NCBI RefSeq assembly: GCF_006717145.1
Contig: NZ_VFQF01000003.1
Coordinates: 930,001-994,000 of the forward strand
DNA from: Humibacillus xanthopallidus
Lineage (GTDB): Bacteria; Actinomycetota; Actinomycetes; Actinomycetales; Dermatophilaceae
Length of the DNA: 64,000 nt
Direction of reading: 5' to 3'
The notes below the pieces were generated by a model that saw only the letters and a program-made list of their open reading frames with translations, had not been told where the DNA came from and ran no database searches. The position numbers and the translations under genes are program-made. Shown here in pieces: positions 35,222-45,826 of the stretch (its first letter is position 1; each line of letters opens with the position of its first letter).

Positions 35222-36481
35222 TCACCGACCGGTGCCGAGGTCGAGCAGGCCGGGGGCGACGTTGTCGGCGCGGCGCGCGTCCTGCGTGGCGACCCGCTCG
35301 AGGTAGGTGCGCGACTTGGCCACCTCGGTCTCGAGGGTGCCGATCGTCGCGGCCATGTTGTCGAGGGCTCGCACCTTGAACTGGTCGATGGTGTCCATCG
35401 TCTCGTAGATGTTGGCGAAGGCCTTCTGGAGCGACTCGATCGACAGCGTCGCGCTCGCCGACTGCTCCTGGATGCGGGCGGAGTTCTGCTTGAGCGCCTC
35501 GGACGTGCGCTCGATGATGCCCGAGGTCGTCGTGTTGAGCGCCGTGATCTGGTCGAGGACGAGCTGCTGGTTGTTGAGGGCCTGCGCGACGATGACGGCG
35601 GTGCGCAGCGCCGACACCGTCGTCGTCGTCGCCCGGTCGACGCCCTTGATGAGCTCGATGTTGTTCTTGATGATGATGTCGATCGCGAGGTAGTTCTGGA
35701 TCGACACCGCGAGCTGGGTCAGCAGGTCCTGGTGCTTCTGGCGCACGTAGAAGAGGACGTCCTCGCGCAGCGCCTTCGCCTTCTCGGGGTCGGTCGCCTC
35801 GAGCGTCGCGACCTGGGCGGCCAGCTTGGCGTCGAGCCGCTCGGCGACGTAGACGTACTGGTTGAGCCGGCCCATCGACTCCCACAGGGTCTTCTTCTCG
35901 AGGTTGAGCGCGACGTTGTCCTTGACGAGCTCGTCCTGGCCGGACTGGAGCGCGTGGAGGATGCCGTCGAGGTGGCTCTGCGCCGACTGGTACTTGCGGA
36001 AGTAGTCGGTGACCTTGTCGCCGAAGGGGATCATGCCGAGGAACTTCTTCGCGCCGGTGGCCTGACCGGGGTCGAGGTCCTCGACGGTCTCGCGCAGGTC
36101 GAGCAGGGTCTTGCCCACCTTGGAGTTGCCCGACAGGCCGCCCTCGTTGAGCGCCTTGACCGGCATCTGGAGCATGCGGTTGCTGCTCTCGGCGGCGAAC
36201 TTCACCTCGTCGTTGCCCATCATGCGCACGTCGGTCGCCTTGGCCTCCCACTCGGGCGAGCGCGAGGCCGCCTTGAGGAGCGAGTCGAGGTAGGTGTCGA
36301 CCTTGGCGTCGAGGCCGGGCAGGGCGGCCTCGGGCACGGCCGGTGCCATCTTGGGGGCGGCGGTCTCGGCGACGGGCGCCGAGGGGGCCGGGGCCGTGAG
36401 GATGAAGGCGTCAGCAGTCGGCGGCGCGAGCTGCTGCACCTGCGCGGCCTGGGCGGCCTGGGCGGCGGGCTGGTCGGTCAT
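35222..36481 (-). CDS. TelA-family (toxic anion resistance) protein
   Basis: 419 residues. After an Ala/Pro-rich N-terminus of about 80 residues the rest is a helical TelA/KlaA domain: FGDKVTDYFRKYQSAQSHLD, LRQKHQ-type text (VLFYVRQKHQDLLTQLAVSI) and IIIKNNIELIKGVDRATTTT are typical. The family was first linked to tellurite resistance, but comparative work places it in Ter-type stress-response networks with VWA, PP2C and kinase proteins, several of which lie downstream here. ATG 36481 was chosen because GGAAGGA lies upstream (11-base gap); GTG 36514 has no ribosome site. First gene of the operon. Confidence 0.9.
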   Translation of the reverse strand: MTDQPAAQAAQAAQVQQLAPPTADAFILTAPAPSAPVAETAAPKMAPAVPEAALPGLDAKVDTYLDSLLKAASRSPEWEAKATDVRMMGNDEVKFAAESSNRMLQMPVKALNEGGLSGNSKVGKTLLDLRETVEDLDPGQATGAKKFLGMIPFGDKVTDYFRKYQSAQSHLDGILHALQSGQDELVKDNVALNLEKKTLWESMGRLNQYVYVAERLDAKLAAQVATLEATDPEKAKALREDVLFYVRQKHQDLLTQLAVSIQNYLAIDIIIKNNIELIKGVDRATTTTVSALRTAVIVAQALNNQQLVLDQITALNTTTSGIIERTSEALKQNSARIQEQSASATLSIESLQKAFANIYETMDTIDQFKVRALDNMAATIGTLETEVAKSRTYLERVATQDARRADNVAPGLLDLGTGR

Positions 36482-36954
36482 CTCGAACGGGGTCCTTCCC
36501 TCTGAGCCGGCCACGTCGGCGACGCGACCGAAGTCCTCACGCGCACAGCGGCATAAGGGATGCGTCGGCGCGGCGACGGGGCCCCGGGGTGAGTTGCTGG
36601 GGTCCGGTGTCGCGCCCGCTGGCGTACGGCCACTCTACGTGCCGCGCGCGTGGGACGGGGTAGGCATTCACACGGTTCCACCGAGGTTCCGGGGTGCCCT
36701 CGGGGTTGTCCCCGACCCGGTCTCAGGACGACCCCGGGGCCGGAGTCAGGGGGCCGGTCCCGGGGACTCCCTGAAGGGGCGACCACGGCTCGAAGTCAGG
36801 GGAGGTTCCGAGCCGCGGTCGCGAGTGTGGGGCCCCACACGATGAGAACGGAGGGGGTTACCGGTGAGTTCCCGACTGCTCCGGGGTCAGCGACGCCGAA
36901 GCGACAGGTCGGCGTGGGCGCCCGTCACCAGCCGGTATGCCGTGGGGCGGGCTC
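36482..36954. other. 473-bp gene-free region upstream of the TelA-PknG operon
   Basis: No gene seen. It should hold the operon promoter, but I found no clear -35/-10 pair. It contains a perfect 16-bp palindrome GTGTGGGGCCCCACAC (36825-36840) and short imperfect repeats around 36680-36800 (GAGGTTCCGGGGTG, CCGGTCCCGGGG, GAGGTTCCGAGCC). A GTATGCC word lies at 36935, just before the dioxygenase stop. Confidence 0.4.
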
Positions 36955-37746
36955 TCAGCTGAACTGCCAGGAGCGCTTCGACAGGCCGAACCAGAAGCCG
37001 TCGATGACGCTCTTGTTGTCGAGGCCGCCAGACGCGTAGGCCGCGCCGAGGGTCACGAAGAGGGGCGCGAAGTGCTCGGTGCGCGGGTGGGCCTCGCGGG
37101 CCGCCGGGGCCTTGTCGAGGAAGTCGAGCAGGCTGTCGACGTCCTGGGCCTTCATGGCCTCCTGCGCCCAGTGGTCGAATTCGGCGCTCGCCTGGGGCGG
37201 GGTGCCGTCGGGGCCGGCGTGCGGGTTGAACCAGCGCAGGTTGTGGGTCGTGAAGCCCGAGCCGACGATGAGCGTGCCCTGCTCGCGCAGCGGCGCGAGG
37301 CGACGGCCGATCTCGAAGAGGCCGCGGGGGTCGAGCGTCGGCATCGACATCTGGAGCACCGGCACGTCGGCGTCGGGGAACATCTCCTTGAGCGGCACGT
37401 AGGCGCCGTGGTCGAGCCCGCGGGACTCGTCGCGGTGGACCGAGGTGCTCGATGCCTGGCCGGGGGCCGTGAGGAGCTTGGTGACCTCGTCGGCGAGGCC
37501 CGGCGCGGCGGGCGCGTCGTAGGTGACCTCGTAGTAGTGCTGCGGGAAGCCCCAGAAGTCGTAGGTGAGCGGTGCGCCGGTCGTGCTGCCGAGCGTCGTC
37601 GGCGCGTCCTCCCAGTGGGCCGAGACCATGAGCACGTTGCTGGGCTTGGGCAGGTCGTCGGACCAGGCGGCCAGCTCAGCGGTCCAGCGCTCGTCGTCGG
37701 CGAGCGGCGGTGCGCCGTGGCTGAGGTAGAGCACGGGGGTGGTCAT
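36955..37746 (-). CDS. DODA-type extradiol aromatic ring-opening dioxygenase (YgiD-like)
   Basis: 263 residues. LYLSHGAPPLADDERW supplies the first metal His, VLMVSAHWED the second, and SRGLDHGAYVPLKEMFPDADVP and GSGFTTHNLRWF complete the LigB-fold active site. Such enzymes open catechol or DOPA-like rings using Fe or Zn; the natural substrate in bacteria is generally unknown. Preceded by AAGGA 8 bases before the ATG. The upstream DNA is AT-rich (37760-37790) with the small palindrome AGTTGTTGAACT, a candidate regulator site. Confidence 0.9.
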   Translation of the reverse strand: MTTPVLYLSHGAPPLADDERWTAELAAWSDDLPKPSNVLMVSAHWEDAPTTLGSTTGAPLTYDFWGFPQHYYEVTYDAPAAPGLADEVTKLLTAPGQASSTSVHRDESRGLDHGAYVPLKEMFPDADVPVLQMSMPTLDPRGLFEIGRRLAPLREQGTLIVGSGFTTHNLRWFNPHAGPDGTPPQASAEFDHWAQEAMKAQDVDSLLDFLDKAPAAREAHPRTEHFAPLFVTLGAAYASGGLDNKSVIDGFWFGLSKRSWQFS

Positions 37747-37823
37747 GGCGGGTCCTTCCACAAGTTGTTGAACTCTAAACTATCACGGGAACGCCGACCG
37801 TCACCCCAGTATTTCCTCGCAGA

Positions 37824-37947
37824 CCAATCGAAAGAGCAGTTCGTCGGCAGCACGCGAGCCCGCAGACCAATCGAAAGAGCAGTTGGTCGCCCTGCCGCGT
37901 GCCCGTCGCGTGGGCTCGAAGGGGCGACAAACTGCTCTTTCGATTGG
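37824..37947. repeat. Three copies of the dispersed ATCGAAAGAGC element
   Basis: Two direct copies (37824-37847 and 37867-37890, each preceded by CGCAGA) and one inverted copy (37924-37947). Copies 2 and 3 pair with one mismatch over 24 bp to form a hairpin with a 33-base loop. Unlike the element at 3785, these lie between divergent genes, so a terminator role does not explain them. Confidence 0.8.
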
Positions 37948-38037
37948 GCACGAGGAGTCCGTCGGGGTGGAGCGGCGTCGCTCCAACGGGCCCTTCGGCC
38001 CTGTCGAGGCGGTGCTGCCGCGTGCAAGCGTGGTGGC

Positions 38038-38496
38038 ATGACCGAGATCCGGATTGTTGACCTGACCGAGCAGCACACGGCGGTCGTGCACGAGAAGGTG
38101 CCGATGGCAGAGCTCACGAGCTTCTTTGCCCGCGCGTTCGAGGACACGATGCGCGCCATCCGGGCGCAGCGCGATGCACCCGTCGGACCTCCGTTCGGCG
38201 CCTACCACGGTCCGCCCGGTGAGTTCGTCGACGTCGAGGCGGGCTTCCCCGTCGCGGCCCCCATCGCCGACGCAGACGGGGTCGTCGCAGGCACCCTGCC
38301 GGGTGGCCGCGCAGTCGAGGCGGTGCACGTCGGTCCCTACGACACCATGACCAGCACGTACGGCGAGATCGAGGCCTGGATGGCCGAGCACGGTGTGACG
38401 CCCGGGCCGCTCATGTGGGAGAGCTACCTCACCGACCCCGGCGACGAGCCCGACCCGTCGACGTGGCGCACGCTCATCGTCTGGCCCACCGCCTGA
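38038..38496 (+). CDS. GyrI-like/effector-binding domain protein
   Basis: 152 residues forming a single AraC effector-binding (GyrI-like) domain: MTEIRIVDLTEQHTAVVHEK, then FGAYHGPPGEFVDVEAGFPV, GRAVEAVHVGPYDTMTSTYGEI and PLMWESYLTDPGDEPDPSTW. Stand-alone members bind small hydrophobic molecules; some hydrolyse or sequester them. No regulator is fused or adjacent. A ribosome site is not clear (GCAAGCGTGGTGGC before the ATG). Confidence 0.85.
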   Translation: MTEIRIVDLTEQHTAVVHEKVPMAELTSFFARAFEDTMRAIRAQRDAPVGPPFGAYHGPPGEFVDVEAGFPVAAPIADADGVVAGTLPGGRAVEAVHVGPYDTMTSTYGEIEAWMAEHGVTPGPLMWESYLTDPGDEPDPSTWRTLIVWPTA

Positions 38497-38650
38497 GGGT
38501 CCGAGCCTCCGCAACCCGGCCTCACGGCATACGCCGAGGTGTGACTGCGATGCGGCCGACCTTGACACCTGCTGTTACGGTCGAGCCGCGTCCACGCCGA
38601 TGCAGCGACGAATCCGCTGCACGTGAGATGCGGGAAGTAGAAGGTGCACC

Positions 38651-41413
38651 ATGGCCGCAGGCAAGGGCCGCAAGCTCGTCATCGTCGAGTCGCCCGCCAA
38701 GGCGAAGACCATCGCCGGCTATCTGGGAGGCGACTTCGAGGTCGAGGCGTCGGTCGGACACATCCGCGACCTGCCCAACCCGTCGGAGCTGCCCGCCGAC
38801 ATGAAGAAGGGGCCCTACGGCAAGTTTGCCGTGGACGTCGACAACGGCTTCGACCCCTACTACGTCGTCGACCCGGACAAGAAGAAGAAGGTCGCCGACC
38901 TCAAGCGCCTCCTCAAGGACGCCAGCGAGCTCTACCTCGCCACCGATGAGGACCGCGAGGGCGAGGCCATCGCGTGGCACCTGCTCGAGGCGCTGAAGCC
39001 GCGGGTCCCTGTCAAGCGCATGGTCTTCCATGAGATCACCCGCGAGGCGATCCAGCGCGCCGTCAACGACACCCGCGAGATCGACACCGCGATGGTCGAC
39101 GCCCAGGAGACGCGCCGCATCCTCGACCGCCTCTACGGCTACGAGGTGAGCCCGGTCCTGTGGCGCAAGGTCCGCCAGGGCCTGTCGGCCGGCCGCGTCC
39201 AGTCCGTCGCGACCCGCATGGTCGTCGAGCGCGAGCGCGAGCGCATGGCGTTCGTCCGCTCGTCCTACTGGGACGTCGAGGGCGACTTCACGCCCGACGG
39301 CGCGAGCCAGCAGTTCACCGCGCGACTGTCGGCCGTCGACGGCACCCGCGTCGCCACCGGCCGTGACTTCGCCGACGACGGGCGTCTGACGGGCAAGGGC
39401 GTCGTTCACCTCGACGAGGCGCTCGCGACTCGGATCGCGGAGGCGTGCCTGCCCCTCACGGCGCGCGTCACCGACGTCCAGGAGAAGCCCTACACGCGCC
39501 GCCCGTCGGCGCCCTTCACGACCTCGACCCTCCAGCAGGAGGCCTCGCGCAAGCTGCGCCTCAGCAGCAAGAACGCGATGCGCGTCGCGCAGCGGCTCTA
39601 CGAGAACGGCTACATCACCTACATGCGCACCGACAGCACGACGCTGTCGGACGCCGCGACGACCGCCGCTCGCAGCCAGGCCCGCGACATGTACGGCGCC
39701 GAGTACGTGCCCGACAGCCCGCGCCGCTACGAGAAGAAGGTCAAGAACGCGCAGGAGGCCCACGAGGCCATCCGCCCCGCGGGCGACCGCTTCCGCTCTC
39801 CGGCCCAGGTCGCGGGCGAGCTGCGCGGCGAGGAGTTCGCGCTCTACGAGCTCATCTGGAAACGCACCGTCGCCTCGCAGATGGCCGACGCCCGGGGCTC
39901 GACCGCCACCGTCAAGCTCGCCGTCGACACGGCACTCGAGGGTGCCCAGTCGGTCGAGTTCAGCGCGAGCGGCACCGTCATCACCTTCAAGGGCTTCCTC
40001 GCGGCATACGAGGAGGGGCGTGACGACGAGGCCACGGCCCGCGCGGACGCCGCCGCCGAGGAGCGCCGCCTGCCCAAGCTGTCGGCGGGGGTCGCGCTCG
40101 AGGTCGTGCGCGCCGAGGCCGACGGCCACGAGACGAGCCCGCCCGCCCGCTACACCGAGGCCACCCTCGTCAAGGCGATGGAGGAGCGCGGCATCGGCCG
40201 CCCGTCGACGTATGCCGCGACGATCGGCACGATCCAGGACCGCGGTTACGTCTTCACCAAGGGCCAGGCCCTCGTGCCGACGTGGCTCGCCTTCGCGGTG
40301 ACGCGCCTGCTCGAGGAGCACTTCGGCAATCTCGTCGACTACGAGTTCACCGCCTCGATGGAGGAGGACCTCGACCGCATCGCGGGCGGCGAGGAGGGCC
40401 GGGTCGAGTGGCTCAAGCGCTTCTACTTCGGTGACGAAGCCACCTCTGCGGAGGGCCTGCGCCACCTCGTCGACGACCTCGGTGAGATCGACGCCCGCGA
40501 GATCTCGACCATCCCGCTCGGCGACGGCATGGTCGTGCGCGTCGGCCGCTACGGCCCCTACGTCGAGGAGGTCGTGCCTGCCGGCATCAACCTCGAGACG
40601 GGCGAGGTGGCCGAGGGCGCCGAGGTGCCGGCGACGCCGCGCCGCGCCACGATCACCGACGACATCGCGCCCGACGAGATGACGCCGGCGCGAGCCCGCG
40701 AGCTGCTCGACGCCGCCGCCGACGACGGCAAGGTGCTGGGTCGTGACCCCGAGACCGGGCACGAGATCGTCGCCAAGGCGGGCCGTTACGGCCCGTACGT
40801 CACCGAGGTGCTGCCCGAGACCGAGGACGAGGCGCCGGCCAAGGGCCGCAAGAAGGTCGCCAAGGCCAAGCCCCGCACCGCGTCGCTCTTCAAGGACATG
40901 GAGCTGTCGACGATCGATCTCGACGCTGCGCTGAAGCTGCTGTCGCTGCCGCGCGTCGTCGGTGCGGATGCCGACGGGGTCCCGATCACCGCGCAGAACG
41001 GTCGCTACGGTCCCTACCTCAAGAAGGGCACCGACTCGCGCTCGCTCGCGACAGAGGCGCAGATCTTCGACATCACGCTCGACGAGGCGCTCGCCATCTA
41101 CGCCCAGCCCAAGCAGCGTGGGCGGGCAGCCGCCACGCCGCCGCTCAAGGAGCTCGGCGCCGACCCCGTGAGCGGCAAGCCGGTCGTCGTCAAGGACGGC
41201 CGCTTCGGCCCCTACGTCACCGACGGCGAGACGAACGCGACCCTGCGCAAGGACGACGACCCCGAGTCGATCACGCCGGAGCGCGGCTTCGAGCTGCTCG
41301 CCGAGAAGCGCGCCAAGGGTCCGACGACCCGCAAGCGTGTCGTGAAGAAGACGGCGAAGAAGTCGACGGCCAAGAAGGCGACCACCCGCAAGACCGCGGC
41401 CAAGAAGGCCTGA
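38651..41413 (+). CDS. topA: DNA topoisomerase I (type IA)
   Basis: 920 residues. Relaxes negative supercoils through a 5'-phosphotyrosine. The TOPRIM domain starts LVIVESPAKAKTIAGYLG and has ATDEDREGEAIAWHL. The active-site Tyr is residue 324 in YITYMRTDST. After the core (to about residue 600) come several actinobacterial topoisomerase C-terminal repeats, each with a GRYGPYV or GRFGPYV motif (four copies), and a lysine-rich tail (KKSTAKKATTRKTAAKKA) like that of mycobacterial and Streptomyces TopA, instead of zinc fingers. Preceded by AGAAGG. A TTGACA at 38562 lacks a well-spaced -10 box. Essential gene. Confidence 0.97.
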   Translation: MAAGKGRKLVIVESPAKAKTIAGYLGGDFEVEASVGHIRDLPNPSELPADMKKGPYGKFAVDVDNGFDPYYVVDPDKKKKVADLKRLLKDASELYLATDEDREGEAIAWHLLEALKPRVPVKRMVFHEITREAIQRAVNDTREIDTAMVDAQETRRILDRLYGYEVSPVLWRKVRQGLSAGRVQSVATRMVVERERERMAFVRSSYWDVEGDFTPDGASQQFTARLSAVDGTRVATGRDFADDGRLTGKGVVHLDEALATRIAEACLPLTARVTDVQEKPYTRRPSAPFTTSTLQQEASRKLRLSSKNAMRVAQRLYENGYITYMRTDSTTLSDAATTAARSQARDMYGAEYVPDSPRRYEKKVKNAQEAHEAIRPAGDRFRSPAQVAGELRGEEFALYELIWKRTVASQMADARGSTATVKLAVDTALEGAQSVEFSASGTVITFKGFLAAYEEGRDDEATARADAAAEERRLPKLSAGVALEVVRAEADGHETSPPARYTEATLVKAMEERGIGRPSTYAATIGTIQDRGYVFTKGQALVPTWLAFAVTRLLEEHFGNLVDYEFTASMEEDLDRIAGGEEGRVEWLKRFYFGDEATSAEGLRHLVDDLGEIDAREISTIPLGDGMVVRVGRYGPYVEEVVPAGINLETGEVAEGAEVPATPRRATITDDIAPDEMTPARARELLDAAADDGKVLGRDPETGHEIVAKAGRYGPYVTEVLPETEDEAPAKGRKKVAKAKPRTASLFKDMELSTIDLDAALKLLSLPRVVGADADGVPITAQNGRYGPYLKKGTDSRSLATEAQIFDITLDEALAIYAQPKQRGRAAATPPLKELGADPVSGKPVVVKDGRFGPYVTDGETNATLRKDDDPESITPERGFELLAEKRAKGPTTRKRVVKKTAKKSTAKKATTRKTAAKKA

Positions 41414-41423
41414 CCTTCTCCGG

Positions 41424-41481
41424 CAATCGAGAGAGCAGTTCGTCGGCCCACCGAGGCCGATGAACTGCTCTCTCGATCAGG
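41424..41481. terminator. Inverted-repeat hairpin of the dispersed ATCGARAGAGC family after topA
   Basis: Arms at 41424-41448 and 41455-41481 (cores ATCGAGAGAGCAGTTCGTCG and its near-complement) with a six-base loop; it begins 10 bp after the topA stop. Position and symmetry fit a terminator. Two copies of GTATGCC follow at 41483 and 41506. Confidence 0.75.
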
Positions 41482-41548
41482 GGTATGCCGTCCGGGGCCC
41501 ATGAGGTATGCCGTCCGGCGGGCTTGACCACGGCGGCGTCCGGCGCGC

Positions 41549-41554
41549 TAGCGT
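41549..41554 (+). promoter_or_regulatory. -10 box TAGCGT for a leaderless acetyltransferase mRNA
   Basis: TAGCGT ends 7 bases before the GTG at 41562, which puts the transcription start at or next to the start codon. TTGACC at 41524 is 19 bp upstream. Confidence 0.5.
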
Positions 41555-41561
41555 CGCGTCC

Positions 41562-41996
41562 GTGATCGAGACCCGACGCCTCGAGCCCGCCGACCGCGAG
41601 CGGTGGGAGGAGCTCTTCCGCGCCTACATCAGCTTCTACGAGCGCGAGCTCGACCAGACGGCATACGACAGGGCGTGGCGCGAGTTCGCCTCGGACGCAA
41701 AGCTGCACGCGCTGGGAGCGTGGCTGGATGGACGGCTCGTGGGCATCACCCACTTCCTTGTCCACCCGAGCACGAGCGAGCCGGACCTCTGCTACCTCGA
41801 GGACCTCTTCACCGACCCGGAGGTGCGCGGTCGGGGCGTGGCCCGTGCGCTCATCGAAGCCGTGCGGGAGTGGGCCCGCGAGCACGGGTGCGGCAGCGTC
41901 TACTGGCAGACGCACGAGACCAACGTGGTGGCCCGGCGGCTCTACGACGACGTCGCGCGCGACGAGGGCTACATCGTCTACACGCTGCCGGTGTGA
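41562..41996 (+). CDS. GNAT family N-acetyltransferase
   Basis: 144 residues with the GNAT fold. LCYLEDLFTDPEVRGRGVARALIEAV holds the acetyl-CoA loop (R-x-x-G-x-A), and ETNVVARRLYDDVA is the C-terminal helix. The acceptor is unknown. GTG chosen because a -10 box TAGCGT lies 7 bases before it; the frame continues upstream without domain content. Confidence 0.9.
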   Translation: MIETRRLEPADRERWEELFRAYISFYERELDQTAYDRAWREFASDAKLHALGAWLDGRLVGITHFLVHPSTSEPDLCYLEDLFTDPEVRGRGVARALIEAVREWAREHGCGSVYWQTHETNVVARRLYDDVARDEGYIVYTLPV

Positions 41997-42061
41997 ACGA
42001 CCCCTGTCGGGCCGTGGTGCCGGCGGATCGGACTGTCGGCCAGGGGTGAGAGGCTGACCCC

Positions 42062-42853
42062 ATGGCAACCGTGGTGTTCGTGCACGCCCACCCCGACGAC
42101 GAGGCGTCCCAGACGGCCGGGTCGATGGCCCGCGCCGCGAAGGAGGGCCATCGCGTCGTCCTCGTCGTCGCGACCAACGGCGACCACGGTGACGCCCCCG
42201 ACGACCTCGCGGACGGTGAGACTGTCGTCCACCGGCGCCGGGTCGAGGCGGCCGCCTCCAACGCGGTCATCGGCACGCACCGGGTCGAGTTCCTCGGCTA
42301 CAGCGACTCCGGCATGACCGGGTGGGCGCAGAACGACCACGACGAGAGCTTCGTGCGCGCCGACACCGAGGAGGCGGCGCAGCGGCTGGCCGCGATCCTC
42401 CGCGAGGAGGCTGCCGACGTCGTCGTCGGCTACGACTGGCACGGCGGCTACGGCCACCCCGACCACGTCAAGGTCCACGCGGTCGCGCGGAGGGCGGCCG
42501 AGCTCGCCGGCACCCCGCGCTACCTCGAGTCGTCGATGAACCGCACGGCCATGATCCGCGGGCACGAGGCTGCCCTGGCGGCAGGTCTCGACGTCGGCGA
42601 CTGGGACCCCAGCCAGCCGATGGACGACGGCAACCCGCTCGGCAGCCTCGAGAGCGAGCTGCACTGGGCCTGCGACGTCAGCGACTTCCTCGAGGTCAAG
42701 CGCGAGGCGCTGCGCGCGCACGCGAGTCAGTCCGACGCCCAGGGCATGCTCCAGATGCCCGAGCAGATGTTCGCCGCCGGCTTCGGCGTCGAGCACTTCA
42801 TCGAGCCGGGCCGTCCCGACGGCATGGTCGTGGGGTGGTTCCTCGACGGGTGA
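42062..42853 (+). CDS. PIG-L family deacetylase
   Basis: 263 residues. The zinc site is AHPDDEASQTAGSM near the N-terminus and GYGHPDHVKVH in the middle, as in MshB and Mca of mycothiol metabolism and other LmbE-like deacetylases. Sequence alone does not show whether it acts on mycothiol conjugates, GlcNAc-inositol or another N-acetyl sugar. GAGGCT ends 6 bases before the ATG, which may be a weak leaderless -10 box. Confidence 0.9.
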   Translation: MATVVFVHAHPDDEASQTAGSMARAAKEGHRVVLVVATNGDHGDAPDDLADGETVVHRRRVEAAASNAVIGTHRVEFLGYSDSGMTGWAQNDHDESFVRADTEEAAQRLAAILREEAADVVVGYDWHGGYGHPDHVKVHAVARRAAELAGTPRYLESSMNRTAMIRGHEAALAAGLDVGDWDPSQPMDDGNPLGSLESELHWACDVSDFLEVKREALRAHASQSDAQGMLQMPEQMFAAGFGVEHFIEPGRPDGMVVGWFLDG

Positions 42854-42911
42854 GGCCCCCGTGCCCTACTCTCCGGTAACAAAGCCCTGTGACCCCGCCG
42901 AGAGGACCCCG

Positions 42912-43379
42912 ATGCCCGCCATCGACTTCAGGACCGCCACGCCCGACGAGCTCGCGGCGATCGACCCCGCCGAGTTCATCGAGGCGGTGAAGGCGATGTC
43001 AGACCGCGACCTCAAGGAGCTCATGGAGGGCCCCAACCGCGGTGCGATCGTCGAGTCGATCTTCACCCGGATGCCGCAGCTCTTCCGCCCCGAGCGGGCC
43101 GGCTCCACGTCGGCGACGACGCACTGGACCCTGACCGGCCGCCCCGACGGTGGCTCCGACGACTGGACGGTGCGGGTCGCCGACGGCGTCTGCACCGTCC
43201 TGCGCGGTCACGACGGGAGCTCGACGCTGGGCCTGACGATGGCGCCCGTCGACTTCATCAAGCTCATCACCAAGACGGGCAACCCGGTCATGATGTTCAT
43301 GACGGGCAAGCTCAAGGCCCGCGGCGACGTCGCGCTCGCGGCCAACCTCGCCGGCTGGTTCGACGTCCCCTCTCGCTGA
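42912..43379 (+). CDS. SCP2 sterol-binding domain protein
   Basis: 155 residues. An N-terminal helical part (RTATPDELAAIDPAEFIEAV) is followed by an SCP2-like lipid-binding fold (THWTLTGRPDGGSDDWTVRV, FIKLITKTGNPVMMFMTGKL, GDVALAANLAGWF). Such proteins bind hydrophobic ligands or support acyl-CoA reactions. Follows the deacetylase by 58 bp. ATG 42912 preceded by GAGAGGA. Confidence 0.85.
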   Translation: MPAIDFRTATPDELAAIDPAEFIEAVKAMSDRDLKELMEGPNRGAIVESIFTRMPQLFRPERAGSTSATTHWTLTGRPDGGSDDWTVRVADGVCTVLRGHDGSSTLGLTMAPVDFIKLITKTGNPVMMFMTGKLKARGDVALAANLAGWFDVPSR

Positions 43380-43413
43380 CGGCGCCGGCCCCCTAGCGGG
43401 TCCTGGACCGGAC

Positions 43414-43455
43414 GCACCGCGCCCACCCGACCACGTGGTCGGGTGGGCGCGGTGC
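43414..43455. terminator. 42-bp perfect palindrome between convergent genes
   Basis: A 21-bp perfect inverted repeat with no loop bases (arm begins GCACCGCGCCCACC), centred at 43434/43435, 35 bp after the SCP2 stop and 15 bp before the isocitrate dehydrogenase stop. A strong bidirectional terminator candidate. Confidence 0.85.
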
Positions 43456-43469
43456 TCTGTCCTTGCGCG

Positions 43470-45731
<2,262 letters not shown>

Positions 45732-45813
45732 TCAAGATATCGGATGGGTGGCGGCCGTGGGGCCGCCGTCCCATCCTGCCGGGGTGCTCTGCGCCACGCC
45801 AGAGCGCCGGTCC

Positions 45814-45819
45814 TAGGGT
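45814..45819 (+). promoter_or_regulatory. -10 box TAGGGT for a leaderless hydrolase mRNA
   Basis: TAGGGT ends 7 bases before GTG 45827, and no ribosome site is present. Confidence 0.5.
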
Positions 45820-45826
45820 GGGCGGC

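Noticed and set aside
38522-40762. 746-codon open frame antisense to topA
   Set aside because: Same cause; the sense strand is an unmistakable topoisomerase I.
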